Shown here one piece after another: positions 25,552-34,653 of a stretch of 64,000 nt of DNA. The DNA is from Martinezella tropici (GTDB lineage: Bacteria; Pseudomonadota; Alphaproteobacteria; Rhizobiales; Rhizobiaceae), in contig NZ_QMKK01000015.1 of NCBI RefSeq assembly GCF_003287875.1, forward strand, positions 38,054 to 102,053, in the 5' to 3' direction. Position 1 is the stretch's first letter, and each line of letters begins with the position of its first letter. The translations under genes and the position numbers were made by a program. The notes under the pieces are model-generated. The model made no database searches, had not been told where the DNA came from, and worked only from the letters and a program-made list of their open reading frames with translations.

Positions 25552-26685
25552 CTACTTCAAGAGCGCCTGAGCCTCTTCGATGCCAAGCGCTGCCGGCTGC
25601 GTGCAGGTCGTGCTGAGATCGATGAAACGGCCCTCTTCGCCCGACTTCAGGATCGATGTCATGACATCGACGCCATGCAGCGTGCGATCGAGCGAGCAAC
25701 GGGCATCACGTCCGTCGATCAGCGAGGCAGCAAGATCGGCGAGGCCGGCCGTGCGATAGTTGGCGCGCGGACCGCTCGGGCTTTCCTGATTGGCGATACC
25801 GAAAGGATGCGCCCAATTTTCCAGCGGCTTGATGTCCTTGTCTCGGCCGCTCGCCTCGACGGTGCCGCCGAAGAAGTTCGGATCGGGCACGTAGAGCGAG
25901 CCCTCGGTGCCGTAGAGCTCCATATTGGCATGGCGGTGCGACCACACATCCCAGCTCGCCGTCAGCGTGATCCGGGCGCCACTGACGAATTCCAGCAGCG
26001 CCTGGATCGTCGTTGGGGTCTTAACCGGAATGATCTCGCCATGACGCGGCTGGCTGGTAATGGTGCGGGTCGGCGATGCCATGGAGGTCATCGCACCAAC
26101 GCGCTTCACCGGGCCGATCAAGTTGATCAGATTGGCGATATAGTAAGGGCCGAGATCGAGGATCGGGCCGCCGCCGGGCAGGAAGAAGAAGTCCGGGTTC
26201 GGATGCCACATTTCCATGCCTGGGCTCATGACATAGCATGCGCCCGAAGTGACACGGCCGATGCCGCCGTCGTCGATGAATTTGCGGGCGAGCTGATGCG
26301 CACCGCCGAGGAAGGTATCGGGAGCGCAGCCGACTGCCAGCCCCTTCTCTTTGGCGATGCGGCGCAGCTCCTCGCCCTGCTCCAGCGTCAGCACGAGCGG
26401 CTTTTCGGAATAGACATGCTTGCCGGCTTCGAGGATGCGCTTGGAAACGGGGAAATGCGCATCCGGGATGGTCAGGTTGACGATGACGTCGAGCTCGTCA
26501 TTGGCGAGCAGTTCGTCGATGGTCTGGGCCTTGACCTTGTATTCCTCGGCGCGCAAACGCGCCGCATCCATGTTGATATCCGCGCAGGCCAGCACCTTCA
26601 GGCCCTTGAAGAGCGGCGAGAGCGAGAAATAGGTCGTTGAGATGTTGCCGCATCCGATGATGCCGACGCCAAGTTCCTTAGCCAT
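25552..26685 (-). CDS. Gfo/Idh/MocA-family NAD(P)-dependent sugar oxidoreductase
   Basis: 377 residues. An N-terminal Rossmann domain has GIIGCGNIS (about 8-16) and the catalytic-lysine block AGKHVYSEKPLVLT (about 90-103). The C-terminal domain is the mixed alpha/beta GFO_IDH_MocA_C type. GPRANYRTAGLADLAASLIDGRDARCSLD near the end is typical of the large sugar dehydrogenases. Members oxidise a ring hydroxyl of sugars, cyclitols or glycosides. GAGG 9 bases before the ATG at 26685 supports the start. The stop of the TIM-barrel gene is 11 bases upstream, so both are coupled. Confidence 0.88.
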   Translation of the reverse strand: MAKELGVGIIGCGNISTTYFSLSPLFKGLKVLACADINMDAARLRAEEYKVKAQTIDELLANDELDVIVNLTIPDAHFPVSKRILEAGKHVYSEKPLVLTLEQGEELRRIAKEKGLAVGCAPDTFLGGAHQLARKFIDDGGIGRVTSGACYVMSPGMEMWHPNPDFFFLPGGGPILDLGPYYIANLINLIGPVKRVGAMTSMASPTRTITSQPRHGEIIPVKTPTTIQALLEFVSGARITLTASWDVWSHRHANMELYGTEGSLYVPDPNFFGGTVEASGRDKDIKPLENWAHPFGIANQESPSGPRANYRTAGLADLAASLIDGRDARCSLDRTLHGVDVMTSILKSGEEGRFIDLSTTCTQPAALGIEEAQALLK

Positions 26686-26696
26686 GTGGAAATGCC

Positions 26697-27458
26697 TCAA
26701 AAGCTCTTGAAGGATGCGATGGAGCGCGTGATCAGGCGATCGACATCGCTCGGATTGTCATGTTCGACGACGAAGTGCTTGGCCCTGGTGCCGGCGAGCG
26801 CCTTGAGCAGCCTTGCCCATGGAACAGTGCCGTGTCCGACATCGGCCCAGCCGTCTTCATTCTTGTTCTCGCCCGCCGGCGCAATGTCCTTGACGTGAAC
26901 GGCGGTGATGCGCGGACCGAGCTTTTCGATCCAGGCGAAGGGATCGCCGCCGCCACGGATGACCCAAGCAATATCGGCTTCCCAGGAAATATCCGGAGCG
27001 CCTTCGAAGATCTGTTCGATCGGCAGCGAACCGTCGGCCTGCTTGACGAATTCGAAGTCGTGGTTGTGCCAGCCGAATTCGAAGCCCGCATCCTTGTAGG
27101 GCTTGCTCATTTCATGCAGGCGCTTGCCGAAGGCGCGCCAGCCGGCGGCATCCTTCGGGCGCTGATCAGCAGCGATATGCGGCGCATAGATCGAATCCAT
27201 GCCGAGCGTCTTGGCAATGGTCAGCGACTTCTGCACTTCGCCGCCAAGGAAATCCGGGCTGAAATGGCCGCTTGCCATCCGCAGGCCGTTCTTGTCGAGT
27301 TCGGCGCGCAGGTTCTTGAGGCCCGCCTCATCGAGATCGGCATAGATGCCGCCGAAGCCTTCAACTTCGGCGTAGCCGGCCTTGCCGAGCTTGACGAAGA
27401 TCTCCGAATAGGGCTGGAAATTGCGGGCGCTGTAAATCTGAAATCCAAGTTTCGTCAT
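26697..27458 (-). CDS. Sugar phosphate isomerase/epimerase-like TIM-barrel protein
   Basis: 253 residues of the AP-endonuclease-2-like/xylose-isomerase TIM-barrel type. Candidate metal ligands are the Glu in AEVEGFGG, His in GWHNHDFEF, Glu/Asp in SWEADIAWV, His in AVHVKDIAP and Glu in FVVEHDNP, spaced as in the family. Some members paired with Gfo/Idh/MocA enzymes act on 3-keto glycosides rather than sugar phosphates. ATG at 27458 has GGAGG 8 bases upstream; a longer frame into the GH2 gene is spurious. It lies between the GH2 and oxidoreductase genes. Confidence 0.85.
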   Translation of the reverse strand: MTKLGFQIYSARNFQPYSEIFVKLGKAGYAEVEGFGGIYADLDEAGLKNLRAELDKNGLRMASGHFSPDFLGGEVQKSLTIAKTLGMDSIYAPHIAADQRPKDAAGWRAFGKRLHEMSKPYKDAGFEFGWHNHDFEFVKQADGSLPIEQIFEGAPDISWEADIAWVIRGGGDPFAWIEKLGPRITAVHVKDIAPAGENKNEDGWADVGHGTVPWARLLKALAGTRAKHFVVEHDNPSDVDRLITRSIASFKSF

Positions 27459-27537
27459 CAATAGTCCTCCAATGGCCTTCGGGCCGTCTATCTTGGGGCT
27501 TGGGGCCCCGAAAGCGCCGCCACTGCGACGCGATGGC

Positions 27538-30000
27538 TCAATCCACCGACTGGCTGGATTGCAAATCGTAGATGCGGAATTCGGGCACGCCGCTTGCGAG
27601 CGGCTTGGCTGGCGTGAACACGACGCGGCGGCTTTCGCCGGCGGCAAGATCGAAGGCGTTGTCGGAATAACGCCCTTCCGCCTCGCTCTCGATCATCACG
27701 AACAGCGCAAGTCCCTTGGCGGTGACAGTGAGTTCCACTGTCCCGTTTTCCTCTTTCTCCTCCCGCAGCACCGTCAGCCCGGCAGGCTGAAGCTCGAGCG
27801 CCTTATAGGTGCCGTGGACATAGTGCCCCTCGCCGCCCATGCCGTTCGATGCGGTGAAGCGCCACGCCAGCAGGCAATCCGCCGGCACTTGATCCGCGTC
27901 GATCGATAATGCCGTGACGGCAGCATCCGGCGTGCAGACGGCATGCGCCGTCGTCAGCGGCACACGCTCGCCGTCGAGCTTCAGCAGCGATACCGAAATA
28001 TCGGCCATGATGTCGGCATTGGTATCGTTGACCAGAGAAAAGCGGATCGTCTTGTTGTCTTCGGAGGGAATTGCCGCGACGGATACGTGCTGGAAGAAGC
28101 GCCGCACCAGATAGTGCATCACCTTCCATCGGCCGCCGTAATCCAAGCTGGACCACGAAGCGACAGGCCAGGTGTCGTTGAGCTGCCAGTAGATCGTACC
28201 CATGCAATGCGGCTTCAGCGACCGCCAATATTCCACCGCCGTCTTGATGGCGAGGCCCTGCTGGACCTGGCTCAGATAGACGAAATTCGGGAAATCCTTC
28301 GGGAAGCGAAAATAGCGGAACATCGTGCCGGCAATCCGCTCGTTGCCGCCGGCGTTCTTCTGGTGCAGCTCCATGACCGGAGAGGCGATATTCATATCCT
28401 TCGCCTCGGCATAGGTCTTGATGACGGGCAGTGAGGTGTAGGACTGGAAGCCGAATTCCGAGCAGAATCGCGGCCGCACGGAGCGATAATTGTCGAAGGA
28501 TTTGTTCTCGTGCCAGACCGACCAATAATGCATGTCGCCGGAGCCATCGGCATGCCAGGCGTCGCCGAAATTGAGATAACCCGAAGCCGGGCTCGACGGC
28601 CACCAGATCGCATCCGGCAGGGCCTTCTTCATTGCCGTCTCGATCGTCCTGTTCAGGCGATCGTAGGAGACGAGATAGCGATCCCGATCTTTGCGGGACT
28701 CCTCGAACCAGGTGAGCGCGCCCACCAACTCATTATCACCACACCAGAGAACGATGGAGGGATGCGTCGCAAGCCGGCGAACCTGATAGCCAACCTCCTC
28801 CTCGACATTCTCAAGGAAATCACCCGTCGACGGGTAGAGATTGCAGGCGAACATGAAATCCTGCCACACCATCAACCCCAGTCGGTCGCAAGTATCATAG
28901 AACCAGTCATGCTCGTAGAAGCCGCCGCCCCAGACGCGGATCGCATTCATATTGGCATCGACGGCGGATTGCAGCAGATCCTCGGTCGCGGCCGGGTTGG
29001 AGCGGGAAAACAGTGCGTCAGCCGGAATCCAGTTTGCCCCACGGGCAAAGATCTCGCGGCCATTGACCTTCAAGGCAAAACGGCTGCCCGCTTCATCCTC
29101 CGTAGTGATCAACTCCACCGTGCGCAGGCCGATCTGGCGGGTGACGGTTTCGAAATTGGTTTCCACCGAAAGCGTATAGAGCGCCTGTTCGCCATTGCCG
29201 GCCGGCCACCAGAGCCTCGGCTTGTCGACATGGAAGAAGTGGGTGATTGAGGTTTCGCCGGCATTGACGCCGACGTCGAGGCGCACGCGCTCGTCGCCGA
29301 GCGAGAAATAGAGTTGCGCAATCCCCGTTCCCTTGGCAAATAGCGCCACCGTCACCTTGAGATCGACGGAGCCGTCGTCATTATGGATCTGTTGCGTGAC
29401 GACATTCTCGATACGGGCGATCTCGAGCTTTTTCAGTGCAATGGTGCCGTAAAGGCCGAGCGGCGCAATCGCGATGTTCCAGTCCCAGCCGAAATGGCAC
29501 TGCGGCTTGCGCAGCATGTTGCCGTTCGGGATCGGCGAATTACCGGTGCTGTAGGGAATGTAGAAGGGCTGCTTCGCCTGCAGGGCGGCTCCGGCAGCGA
29601 TACTCGAATGCAGGACGATGCGAATGGTGTTCTCACCCGCCCTCAGCGCCTTCGAGACATCGGGACGATAACGCTGGAAGCAATTATCGGCCTCCAGCAC
29701 CAGCGTATCGTTGACATAGACGCTGGCGACGGTGTCGAGATAATCGATATCGAGATACCAGTCGCCGCCCGCGTCATCCAGCGTGAAGCTGCGTGTCAGC
29801 TCCCAATCCTGCTGGGCGACCCACTGCACGACCTCTTCGTTGCGGCCGAAATAGGGATCGGGAATAAGCCCTTCCGCATGTAGGGCCGTGTGGACGTCAC
29901 CGGGCAGCGACATGGCAAGCGAATGATCGCTGTCGGGAGAGGTCAATCTCCAGGATCCGGCCAGATCGACGGTGAAGTTATCATTGAGCGAAGACGACAT
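27538..30000 (-). CDS. Glycoside hydrolase family 2 beta-mannosidase
   Basis: 820 residues, cytoplasmic, no signal peptide. It has the sugar-binding jelly roll, Ig-like and TIM-barrel order of GH2. The acid/base is Glu424 in WCGDNELVG, and the nucleophile is Glu515 in RFCSEFGFQS. The block PYSTGNSPIPNGNMLRKPQC plus HFGWDWNIAIAP is typical of beta-mannosidases rather than galactosidases or glucuronidases. It should release mannose from the non-reducing end of beta-mannosides imported by the adjacent ABC transporter, whose ATPase gene ends 57 bases upstream. Confidence 0.92.
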   Translation of the reverse strand: MSSSLNDNFTVDLAGSWRLTSPDSDHSLAMSLPGDVHTALHAEGLIPDPYFGRNEEVVQWVAQQDWELTRSFTLDDAGGDWYLDIDYLDTVASVYVNDTLVLEADNCFQRYRPDVSKALRAGENTIRIVLHSSIAAGAALQAKQPFYIPYSTGNSPIPNGNMLRKPQCHFGWDWNIAIAPLGLYGTIALKKLEIARIENVVTQQIHNDDGSVDLKVTVALFAKGTGIAQLYFSLGDERVRLDVGVNAGETSITHFFHVDKPRLWWPAGNGEQALYTLSVETNFETVTRQIGLRTVELITTEDEAGSRFALKVNGREIFARGANWIPADALFSRSNPAATEDLLQSAVDANMNAIRVWGGGFYEHDWFYDTCDRLGLMVWQDFMFACNLYPSTGDFLENVEEEVGYQVRRLATHPSIVLWCGDNELVGALTWFEESRKDRDRYLVSYDRLNRTIETAMKKALPDAIWWPSSPASGYLNFGDAWHADGSGDMHYWSVWHENKSFDNYRSVRPRFCSEFGFQSYTSLPVIKTYAEAKDMNIASPVMELHQKNAGGNERIAGTMFRYFRFPKDFPNFVYLSQVQQGLAIKTAVEYWRSLKPHCMGTIYWQLNDTWPVASWSSLDYGGRWKVMHYLVRRFFQHVSVAAIPSEDNKTIRFSLVNDTNADIMADISVSLLKLDGERVPLTTAHAVCTPDAAVTALSIDADQVPADCLLAWRFTASNGMGGEGHYVHGTYKALELQPAGLTVLREEKEENGTVELTVTAKGLALFVMIESEAEGRYSDNAFDLAAGESRRVVFTPAKPLASGVPEFRIYDLQSSQSVD

Positions 30001-30057
30001 CGGACCTCCTCGGACCGCTGTAAGACGGAGGCGGCAAGGCCACCTCCTTGCATGTGA

Positions 30058-31149
30058 TCAGATTCTGAGCTCCGTCTGCGCATCAAAGAGCGATGCGAGA
30101 GACATGTCAAAGCCGAGCTTTACGGCCGAACCGGGGCCAAAGCGCCTGGCGCCGTTCACGCGAACCGACATCGTATGGCCGGCATGCTTCAGCCACAGAA
30201 GGTTGTCGGCACCCATCGGCTCCTCGATATCGACGGTGGCATCGTGGATCTCGGCGCCGGCCGCGGCCTCTTCATTGACCTTGATGTGCTCGGGACGGAC
30301 GCCCAGCACGACCTTGCGGCCAGTCTGCAACGCCTCGCCAGCCTTATAGCCATCGAGAGAAAACAGCACGTCATTGGTCGCGAACACAACCTTGCCTTCG
30401 CGATTGACCAGCTCGCCCTTGAGGAAGTTCATCGATGGCGATCCGATGAAACCGGCCACGAAGAGATTGCGCGGTTCATTATAGATCGTCGTGGGATCAT
30501 CGAGCTGCATGATGACGCCGTTCTTCATGATCGCGATGCGGTCGGCGAGCGTCAGCGCCTCGATCTGGTCATGGGTGACATAGATCATCGTGTTCTTCAG
30601 CGACTGATGCAGCCGCTTGATTTCGACGCGCAGCTCCGAACGCAGCTTGGCATCGAGGTTCGACAGCGGCTCGTCGAAAAGGAAGACGTCGACATCGCGC
30701 ACCAGGGCCCGGCCGATCGCGACGCGCTGACGCTGGCCGCCCGAAAGCTCGGCCGGCTTGCGCTTCAATAGCGGCTGGATCTGAAGGATCTCGGCGGCAC
30801 GCGCGATGCGCTTGTTGATCTCATCCTGCGGCACCTTGGCAACGCGCAGGCCGAAGGACAGGTTCTTTTCGACCGTCATCTGCGGATAGAGGGCATAGGA
30901 CTGGAACACCATGCCGATGCCACGATCCTTCGGCTCTTCCCAGGTGACGTTCTTGTTCTTGATGAATATCTGCCCCTCGGTGATGTCGAGCAGGCCGGCG
31001 ATGCAATTGAGCAAGGTCGACTTGCCACAGCCCGACGACCCCAGGAGCACCAGGAATTCGCCGTCATTGATCTCGAGATTGAGGTTCTTCAGAACGGTGA
31101 CCGAGCCGAAATCGAGCGACAGGTCTTTGATGGAAACGCTGCTGTTCAT
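30058..31149 (-). CDS. CUT1 sugar ABC transporter, ATP-binding subunit (MalK/UgpC type)
   Basis: 363 residues. Walker A GSSGCGKST (37-45), the Q loop, the signature LSGGQRQRV and Walker B VFLFDEPLSNLD are all intact. The C-terminal about 120 residues form the OB-fold regulatory domain of the MalK group (VLGVRPEHIKV). It energises the two permeases encoded just upstream, which start only a few bases before it, and probably works as a homodimer on the inner face of the membrane. Confidence 0.93.
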   Translation of the reverse strand: MNSSVSIKDLSLDFGSVTVLKNLNLEINDGEFLVLLGSSGCGKSTLLNCIAGLLDITEGQIFIKNKNVTWEEPKDRGIGMVFQSYALYPQMTVEKNLSFGLRVAKVPQDEINKRIARAAEILQIQPLLKRKPAELSGGQRQRVAIGRALVRDVDVFLFDEPLSNLDAKLRSELRVEIKRLHQSLKNTMIYVTHDQIEALTLADRIAIMKNGVIMQLDDPTTIYNEPRNLFVAGFIGSPSMNFLKGELVNREGKVVFATNDVLFSLDGYKAGEALQTGRKVVLGVRPEHIKVNEEAAAGAEIHDATVDIEEPMGADNLLWLKHAGHTMSVRVNGARRFGPGSAVKLGFDMSLASLFDAQTELRI

Positions 31150-31152
31150 GGA

Positions 31153-32094
31153 TCACCCCTTCACTGCGCCGGCGGCGATGCCCCGAACGAAAAGCCGTCC
31201 GGAGACGAAATAGACGATAAGCGGAACCAGACCCGTCAGGATCGTTGCCGCCATGTTGACGTTGTATTCCTTCACGCCCTGGACGGAATTGACGATATTG
31301 TTGAGCTGGACGGTCATCGGATAATATTCCGGCCTGGTGAAGACGACGCCGAACAGGAAGTCGTTCCAGATGCCCGTAATCTGCAGGATCATGGCGACGA
31401 CAAAGATCGGCAGCGACATGGGCAGCATGATGCGCAGGAAAATCTGCCAGAAGCCGGCGCCATCGATGCGCGCAGCCTTGAAGAGCTCCGCAGGAAGCGA
31501 CGCGAAATAGTTGCGGAACAGCAAGGTCAAGATCGGCATGCCGAAGATGCTGTGCACCAGGATAAGACCGCTGAGCGTCCCGTAGATCCCGATTTCGCGC
31601 AGCACGATGACGATCGGATAGATCATCACCTGATAGGGGATGAACGCGCCGATGATGAGGATCGAGAAGAAGAAATCCGCGCCCTTGAACCGCCAGTTGG
31701 CGAGCGCATAACCGTTGACCGAAGCAATCGCGATCGAAAGGATGGTGGACGGCACTGTGATGCGTACGGAATTCCAGAAGCCGCGGGAAAGACCGTCGCA
31801 ATTGAGACCGGTGCAAGCCGTTGCCCAGGCTTTCACCCATGGTTCGAATGTGATCTCGAGCGGCGGCGAGAATATGTTGCCAAGCCGGATTTCCGGCATT
31901 CCCTTCAGGGAGGTGACGATCATCACATACAGCGGCAACAGGTAATAGGTCGCGGCAACGAAGAGCGTGCCGTAGAGCATGATGTTACGGCCGGAAATCA
32001 CCCGGCGCGGCTTGCGGCCGCTCGGTCCGGAGAGCGTCTTGTCCGTCAAGGCAGCACCGCCGTTCGCATTCTTGAGAGTAATGGTATCAGACAC
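31153..32094 (-). CDS. CUT1 sugar ABC transporter permease (MalG type)
   Basis: 313 residues with six predicted helices, after a hydrophilic N-terminal 35 residues. The EAA coupling motif appears as ELFKAARIDGAGFWQIFLRIMLP (near 205). A periplasmic loop with WATACTGLNCDGL is unusual in having two cysteines that could form a disulphide. The start overlaps the stop of the other permease by 8 bases. Together with the MalF-type subunit it forms the channel. Confidence 0.92.
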   Translation of the reverse strand: MSDTITLKNANGGAALTDKTLSGPSGRKPRRVISGRNIMLYGTLFVAATYYLLPLYVMIVTSLKGMPEIRLGNIFSPPLEITFEPWVKAWATACTGLNCDGLSRGFWNSVRITVPSTILSIAIASVNGYALANWRFKGADFFFSILIIGAFIPYQVMIYPIVIVLREIGIYGTLSGLILVHSIFGMPILTLLFRNYFASLPAELFKAARIDGAGFWQIFLRIMLPMSLPIFVVAMILQITGIWNDFLFGVVFTRPEYYPMTVQLNNIVNSVQGVKEYNVNMAATILTGLVPLIVYFVSGRLFVRGIAAGAVKG

Positions 32095-32992
32095 GTTTGC
32101 GCCCTCCGCCGAATTCCAGGTAAGCCCAGGGGATGACGACGATCGCCACAGTGACCAGCATCATGGTGGAAGCTGCAAATCCCTGACCGAGGTTCTGCGC
32201 CTGGAACATGTAATCGTAGACGTATTTTGCCGGGACTTCCGAAGCGATGCCGGGCCCGCCGCTCGTTTGCGCGACGACGAGGTCATAGACCTTGACGATA
32301 CCGCTGGCGATGATGACCAGAGTTGTGATGAAAACGGGGCGCATCATCGGAATGATAACGAACAGATAGGTCTTCCACATGGGTATCCCATCCACACGCG
32401 CTGCTTTCCAGATGTCCTCGTCGATGCCGCGAAGGCCGGCGAGCATCAGGCACATCACCAGGCCCGTTCCCTGCCAGAGTGCAGCGATCAGCACGCCATA
32501 GATGACGATGCTTGGCGTATAGAGCGGATCGAAAGTAAAGGTCGTCCAACCGAGCGAACGCACCACGGACTGAATGCCGAATTCGGGGTTGAGCAGCCAC
32601 TGCCATACGAGGCCGGTGACGATGAAAGAGAGGGCGAAAGGATAGAGGAAAATCGTACGGAACGTGTTTTCGAACCGGATCTTCTGGTCCATCAGCGCGG
32701 CCAGCACGAAGCCGATGACGAGACTGAATATCATGGAAAGAATGCCGTAAACGGCAAGGTTTTCGATGGACACGACCCAGCGCGGCGCTGCCCACAAACG
32801 ATGGTATTGGTCCAGCCCGACGAAGCTGAGACGTGGCAGCAGCTTTGAATTAGTGAAGGAATATACCACGGTCCAGATTGTGCCGCCCAGGAAGATGACG
32901 ACGGCCGTCAGGATCATTGGAATGGATGCAATCTTCGAATTGAGATTGCGCAGTAGTTGATTTGGCCGGCCGGCTTTCGCATGACCCGTCAT
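32087..32992 (-). CDS. CUT1 sugar ABC transporter permease (MalF type)
   Basis: 301 residues, six to seven helices. The EAA loop reads EDIWKAARVDGIPMWKTYLFVIIPMM. The start is ATG at 32992, with AAGGAG 7 bases before it; the longer open frame starts in the intergenic hairpin region. The N-terminus is cytoplasmic and positively charged. It is translated ahead of, and overlapping with, the MalG-type gene, and lies 211 bases after the binding-protein gene. Confidence 0.92.
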   Translation of the reverse strand: MTGHAKAGRPNQLLRNLNSKIASIPMILTAVVIFLGGTIWTVVYSFTNSKLLPRLSFVGLDQYHRLWAAPRWVVSIENLAVYGILSMIFSLVIGFVLAALMDQKIRFENTFRTIFLYPFALSFIVTGLVWQWLLNPEFGIQSVVRSLGWTTFTFDPLYTPSIVIYGVLIAALWQGTGLVMCLMLAGLRGIDEDIWKAARVDGIPMWKTYLFVIIPMMRPVFITTLVIIASGIVKVYDLVVAQTSGGPGIASEVPAKYVYDYMFQAQNLGQGFAASTMMLVTVAIVVIPWAYLEFGGGRKRV

Positions 32993-33124
32993 TGTAGCTC
33001 CTTCTAAAGCGCTATTGCTTCGACGATCAGGAACTCTGGGATCATGGCCCGGCTCCTGTCGCTCTCTCCTCATTCACGGCCAACGTCACATCTCTATGGG
33101 CCGGTCGCCTGAGGCGCCGTAGCC

Positions 33125-33183
33125 GGCCGGGTCACAGAACGTGTCCCGGCCATGATACCGACCCGCAGCGCGAGGCCGGTATC
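33125..33183 (-). promoter_or_regulatory. Two stem-loops between the binding-protein and permease genes
   Basis: GGCCGGG / CCCGGCC (33125-33131 and 33145-33151) and GATACCG / CGGTATC (33154-33160 and 33177-33183) are both perfect 7-bp stems. They sit directly after the binding-protein stop. Such structures protect upstream message from 3' decay in sugar operons (malE-malF) and raise the binding-protein to permease ratio. No T-run follows, so they are not ordinary terminators. Confidence 0.55.
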
Positions 33184-33203
33184 CTACAGCGAGAAGATAG
33201 AGA

Positions 33204-34439
33204 TCAATCAGCAGCGGTGATGATCTCGACGAAGCGCTTCTGGGCGGCTTCCGGCGTCATCGAAGGATTGGCGAAGAACTCGGAGAACAGATCCTCTTTC
33301 TGCTTCTGGCTGTCGGCAGAGAGAAGCTGGTCCGTACCCTGGATCACATTACCCTTCTTCAGGATCTCCAGGCCCTTCTTCATGCAGTCGTTGGCTGCTG
33401 TGAGGTCCACGTCGCCGCGCACCGGCAGCGAACCCTTCTTCAGGTTGAAGGCAACCTGGGTCTTCGGATCGAGAAGCGTCTTGGCGAGAGCTTCCTGAGC
33501 CTTCGACTTGGCCTCATCCTTCAGCAGCGGGAAGTAGAATGCGTCGCCGCCTGTGGAGATGACTTCATTGACACCGAGACCCGGAAGGCAGGTATAGTCC
33601 GTGCCTGCCTTCTGGCCTGCCAAGGCGAACTCACCCTGCGCCCAGTCCCCCATGATCTGGCCGCCGGCCTTGCCGGTGATGACCAAATTCGTGGCCTGGT
33701 TCCAATCCTGAACGTTGGAGCCCTTCGACATCTTGCGGGCGTCGTCTGCAGCCTTGAAGACCTTGGCGATCTCCGGCCCAGCAGCTACTTTCGCATCCTT
33801 GTCCTTGAACACTTTCTCGAAGGTATCCTTGCCGGCGATGGCGACCATCAGGACGTCGAAGGCGCCTGCCGCCTGCCATGGCTGACCGCCGACAGCGAGC
33901 GGAACGATGCCTGCCTTTTCCAGCGCAGGAGCGGCGGCAACGAACTCGTCCCAGTTCTTTGGAACCGCGACGCCGGCCTTCTTGAAGGCTGCATTCGAAA
34001 GCCAGAGCCACTGCCAGGAATGAATATTGACCGGTGCGCAATAGATCTTGCCGTCGATCGTGCAGGAATCGAGCAAGCTGGATGGACGAACGATATCCTT
34101 CCAGTGTTCCTGCGTCGCGACATCGGTCAGGTCGCGCATGAGGCCCGCCTGCACCAGTTCCTCGGCCTGACGTCCGTGGTTGAATTGAGTGGCGCCCATC
34201 GGATCACCGCCGGTGATACGGCTGATCATGATCGGACGCGCAGTACCGCCGGAGCCGGCGATCGCGCCATCGACCCAATGATTGCCAGTTGCGTCGAAAG
34301 CCTTTGCCAACTCGGCCACGGCGGCTGCTTCACCGCCCGAAGTCCACCAATGGGTTACCTCCAGGTCGGTCGCCTTGGCCGCACCAAGTGGCAATACGAC
34401 GGAAGCAGCCAGCGCAGCAGCTATCAAACGAATATTCAT
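33204..34439 (-). CDS. CUT1 sugar ABC transporter substrate-binding protein
   Basis: 411 residues. The signal peptide MNIRLIAAALAASVVLPLGAA ends near residue 24 (AKA-TDLEV). The mature protein starts with the family block LEVTHWWTSGGEAAAVAELAKAF and carries NHGRQAEELVQAG, PVNIHSWQWLWLS and GDWAQGEFALAGQ, as in periplasmic oligosaccharide-binding proteins. The Trp-rich HSWQWLW patch may stack on sugar rings. It is the first gene of the minus-strand operon; GGAGGAG precedes the ATG at 34439. The ligand is inferred as a plant mannoside/xyloside from the hydrolases of the cluster. Confidence 0.92.
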   Translation of the reverse strand: MNIRLIAAALAASVVLPLGAAKATDLEVTHWWTSGGEAAAVAELAKAFDATGNHWVDGAIAGSGGTARPIMISRITGGDPMGATQFNHGRQAEELVQAGLMRDLTDVATQEHWKDIVRPSSLLDSCTIDGKIYCAPVNIHSWQWLWLSNAAFKKAGVAVPKNWDEFVAAAPALEKAGIVPLAVGGQPWQAAGAFDVLMVAIAGKDTFEKVFKDKDAKVAAGPEIAKVFKAADDARKMSKGSNVQDWNQATNLVITGKAGGQIMGDWAQGEFALAGQKAGTDYTCLPGLGVNEVISTGGDAFYFPLLKDEAKSKAQEALAKTLLDPKTQVAFNLKKGSLPVRGDVDLTAANDCMKKGLEILKKGNVIQGTDQLLSADSQKQKEDLFSEFFANPSMTPEAAQKRFVEIITAAD

Positions 34440-34524
34440 GAGTTCTCCTCCCTCACTGAAACGTTGCCGGAAAAACGTAGTCGAATCATTTTCGCTGCGC
34501 AACCGCCAACTCGAGATTTTTTCG

Positions 34525-34540
34525 ATAATGGACGATTATA
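34525..34540 (-). promoter_or_regulatory. Promoter -10 box of the transport operon overlapped by a palindrome
   Basis: TATAAT on the minus strand (34535-34540) matches the -10 consensus perfectly and lies about 95 bases before the binding-protein ATG. The palindrome ATAAT-N5-ATTAT (34525-34539) covers it and would put a bound repressor over the start site. No good -35 box is seen at the right distance. Confidence 0.45.
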
Positions 34541-34640
34541 CAACCTGTGGCTAAATTTTCGTCTACAAAATTAGGCCGAACGCATTGACTTTTCAACAGG
34601 CAGACTCAAGGGCCTTTCCACGTAACTATCTGATTATAAA

Positions 34641-34653
34641 ACAATATAATTGT
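34641..34653. promoter_or_regulatory. Palindrome ACAAT-N3-ATTGT, possible operator
   Basis: Perfect 5-bp arms around ATA in the divergent region, about 240 bases before the LacI start. It could be a regulator half of an operator pair; the link to the adjacent LacI protein is inference. Confidence 0.3.
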
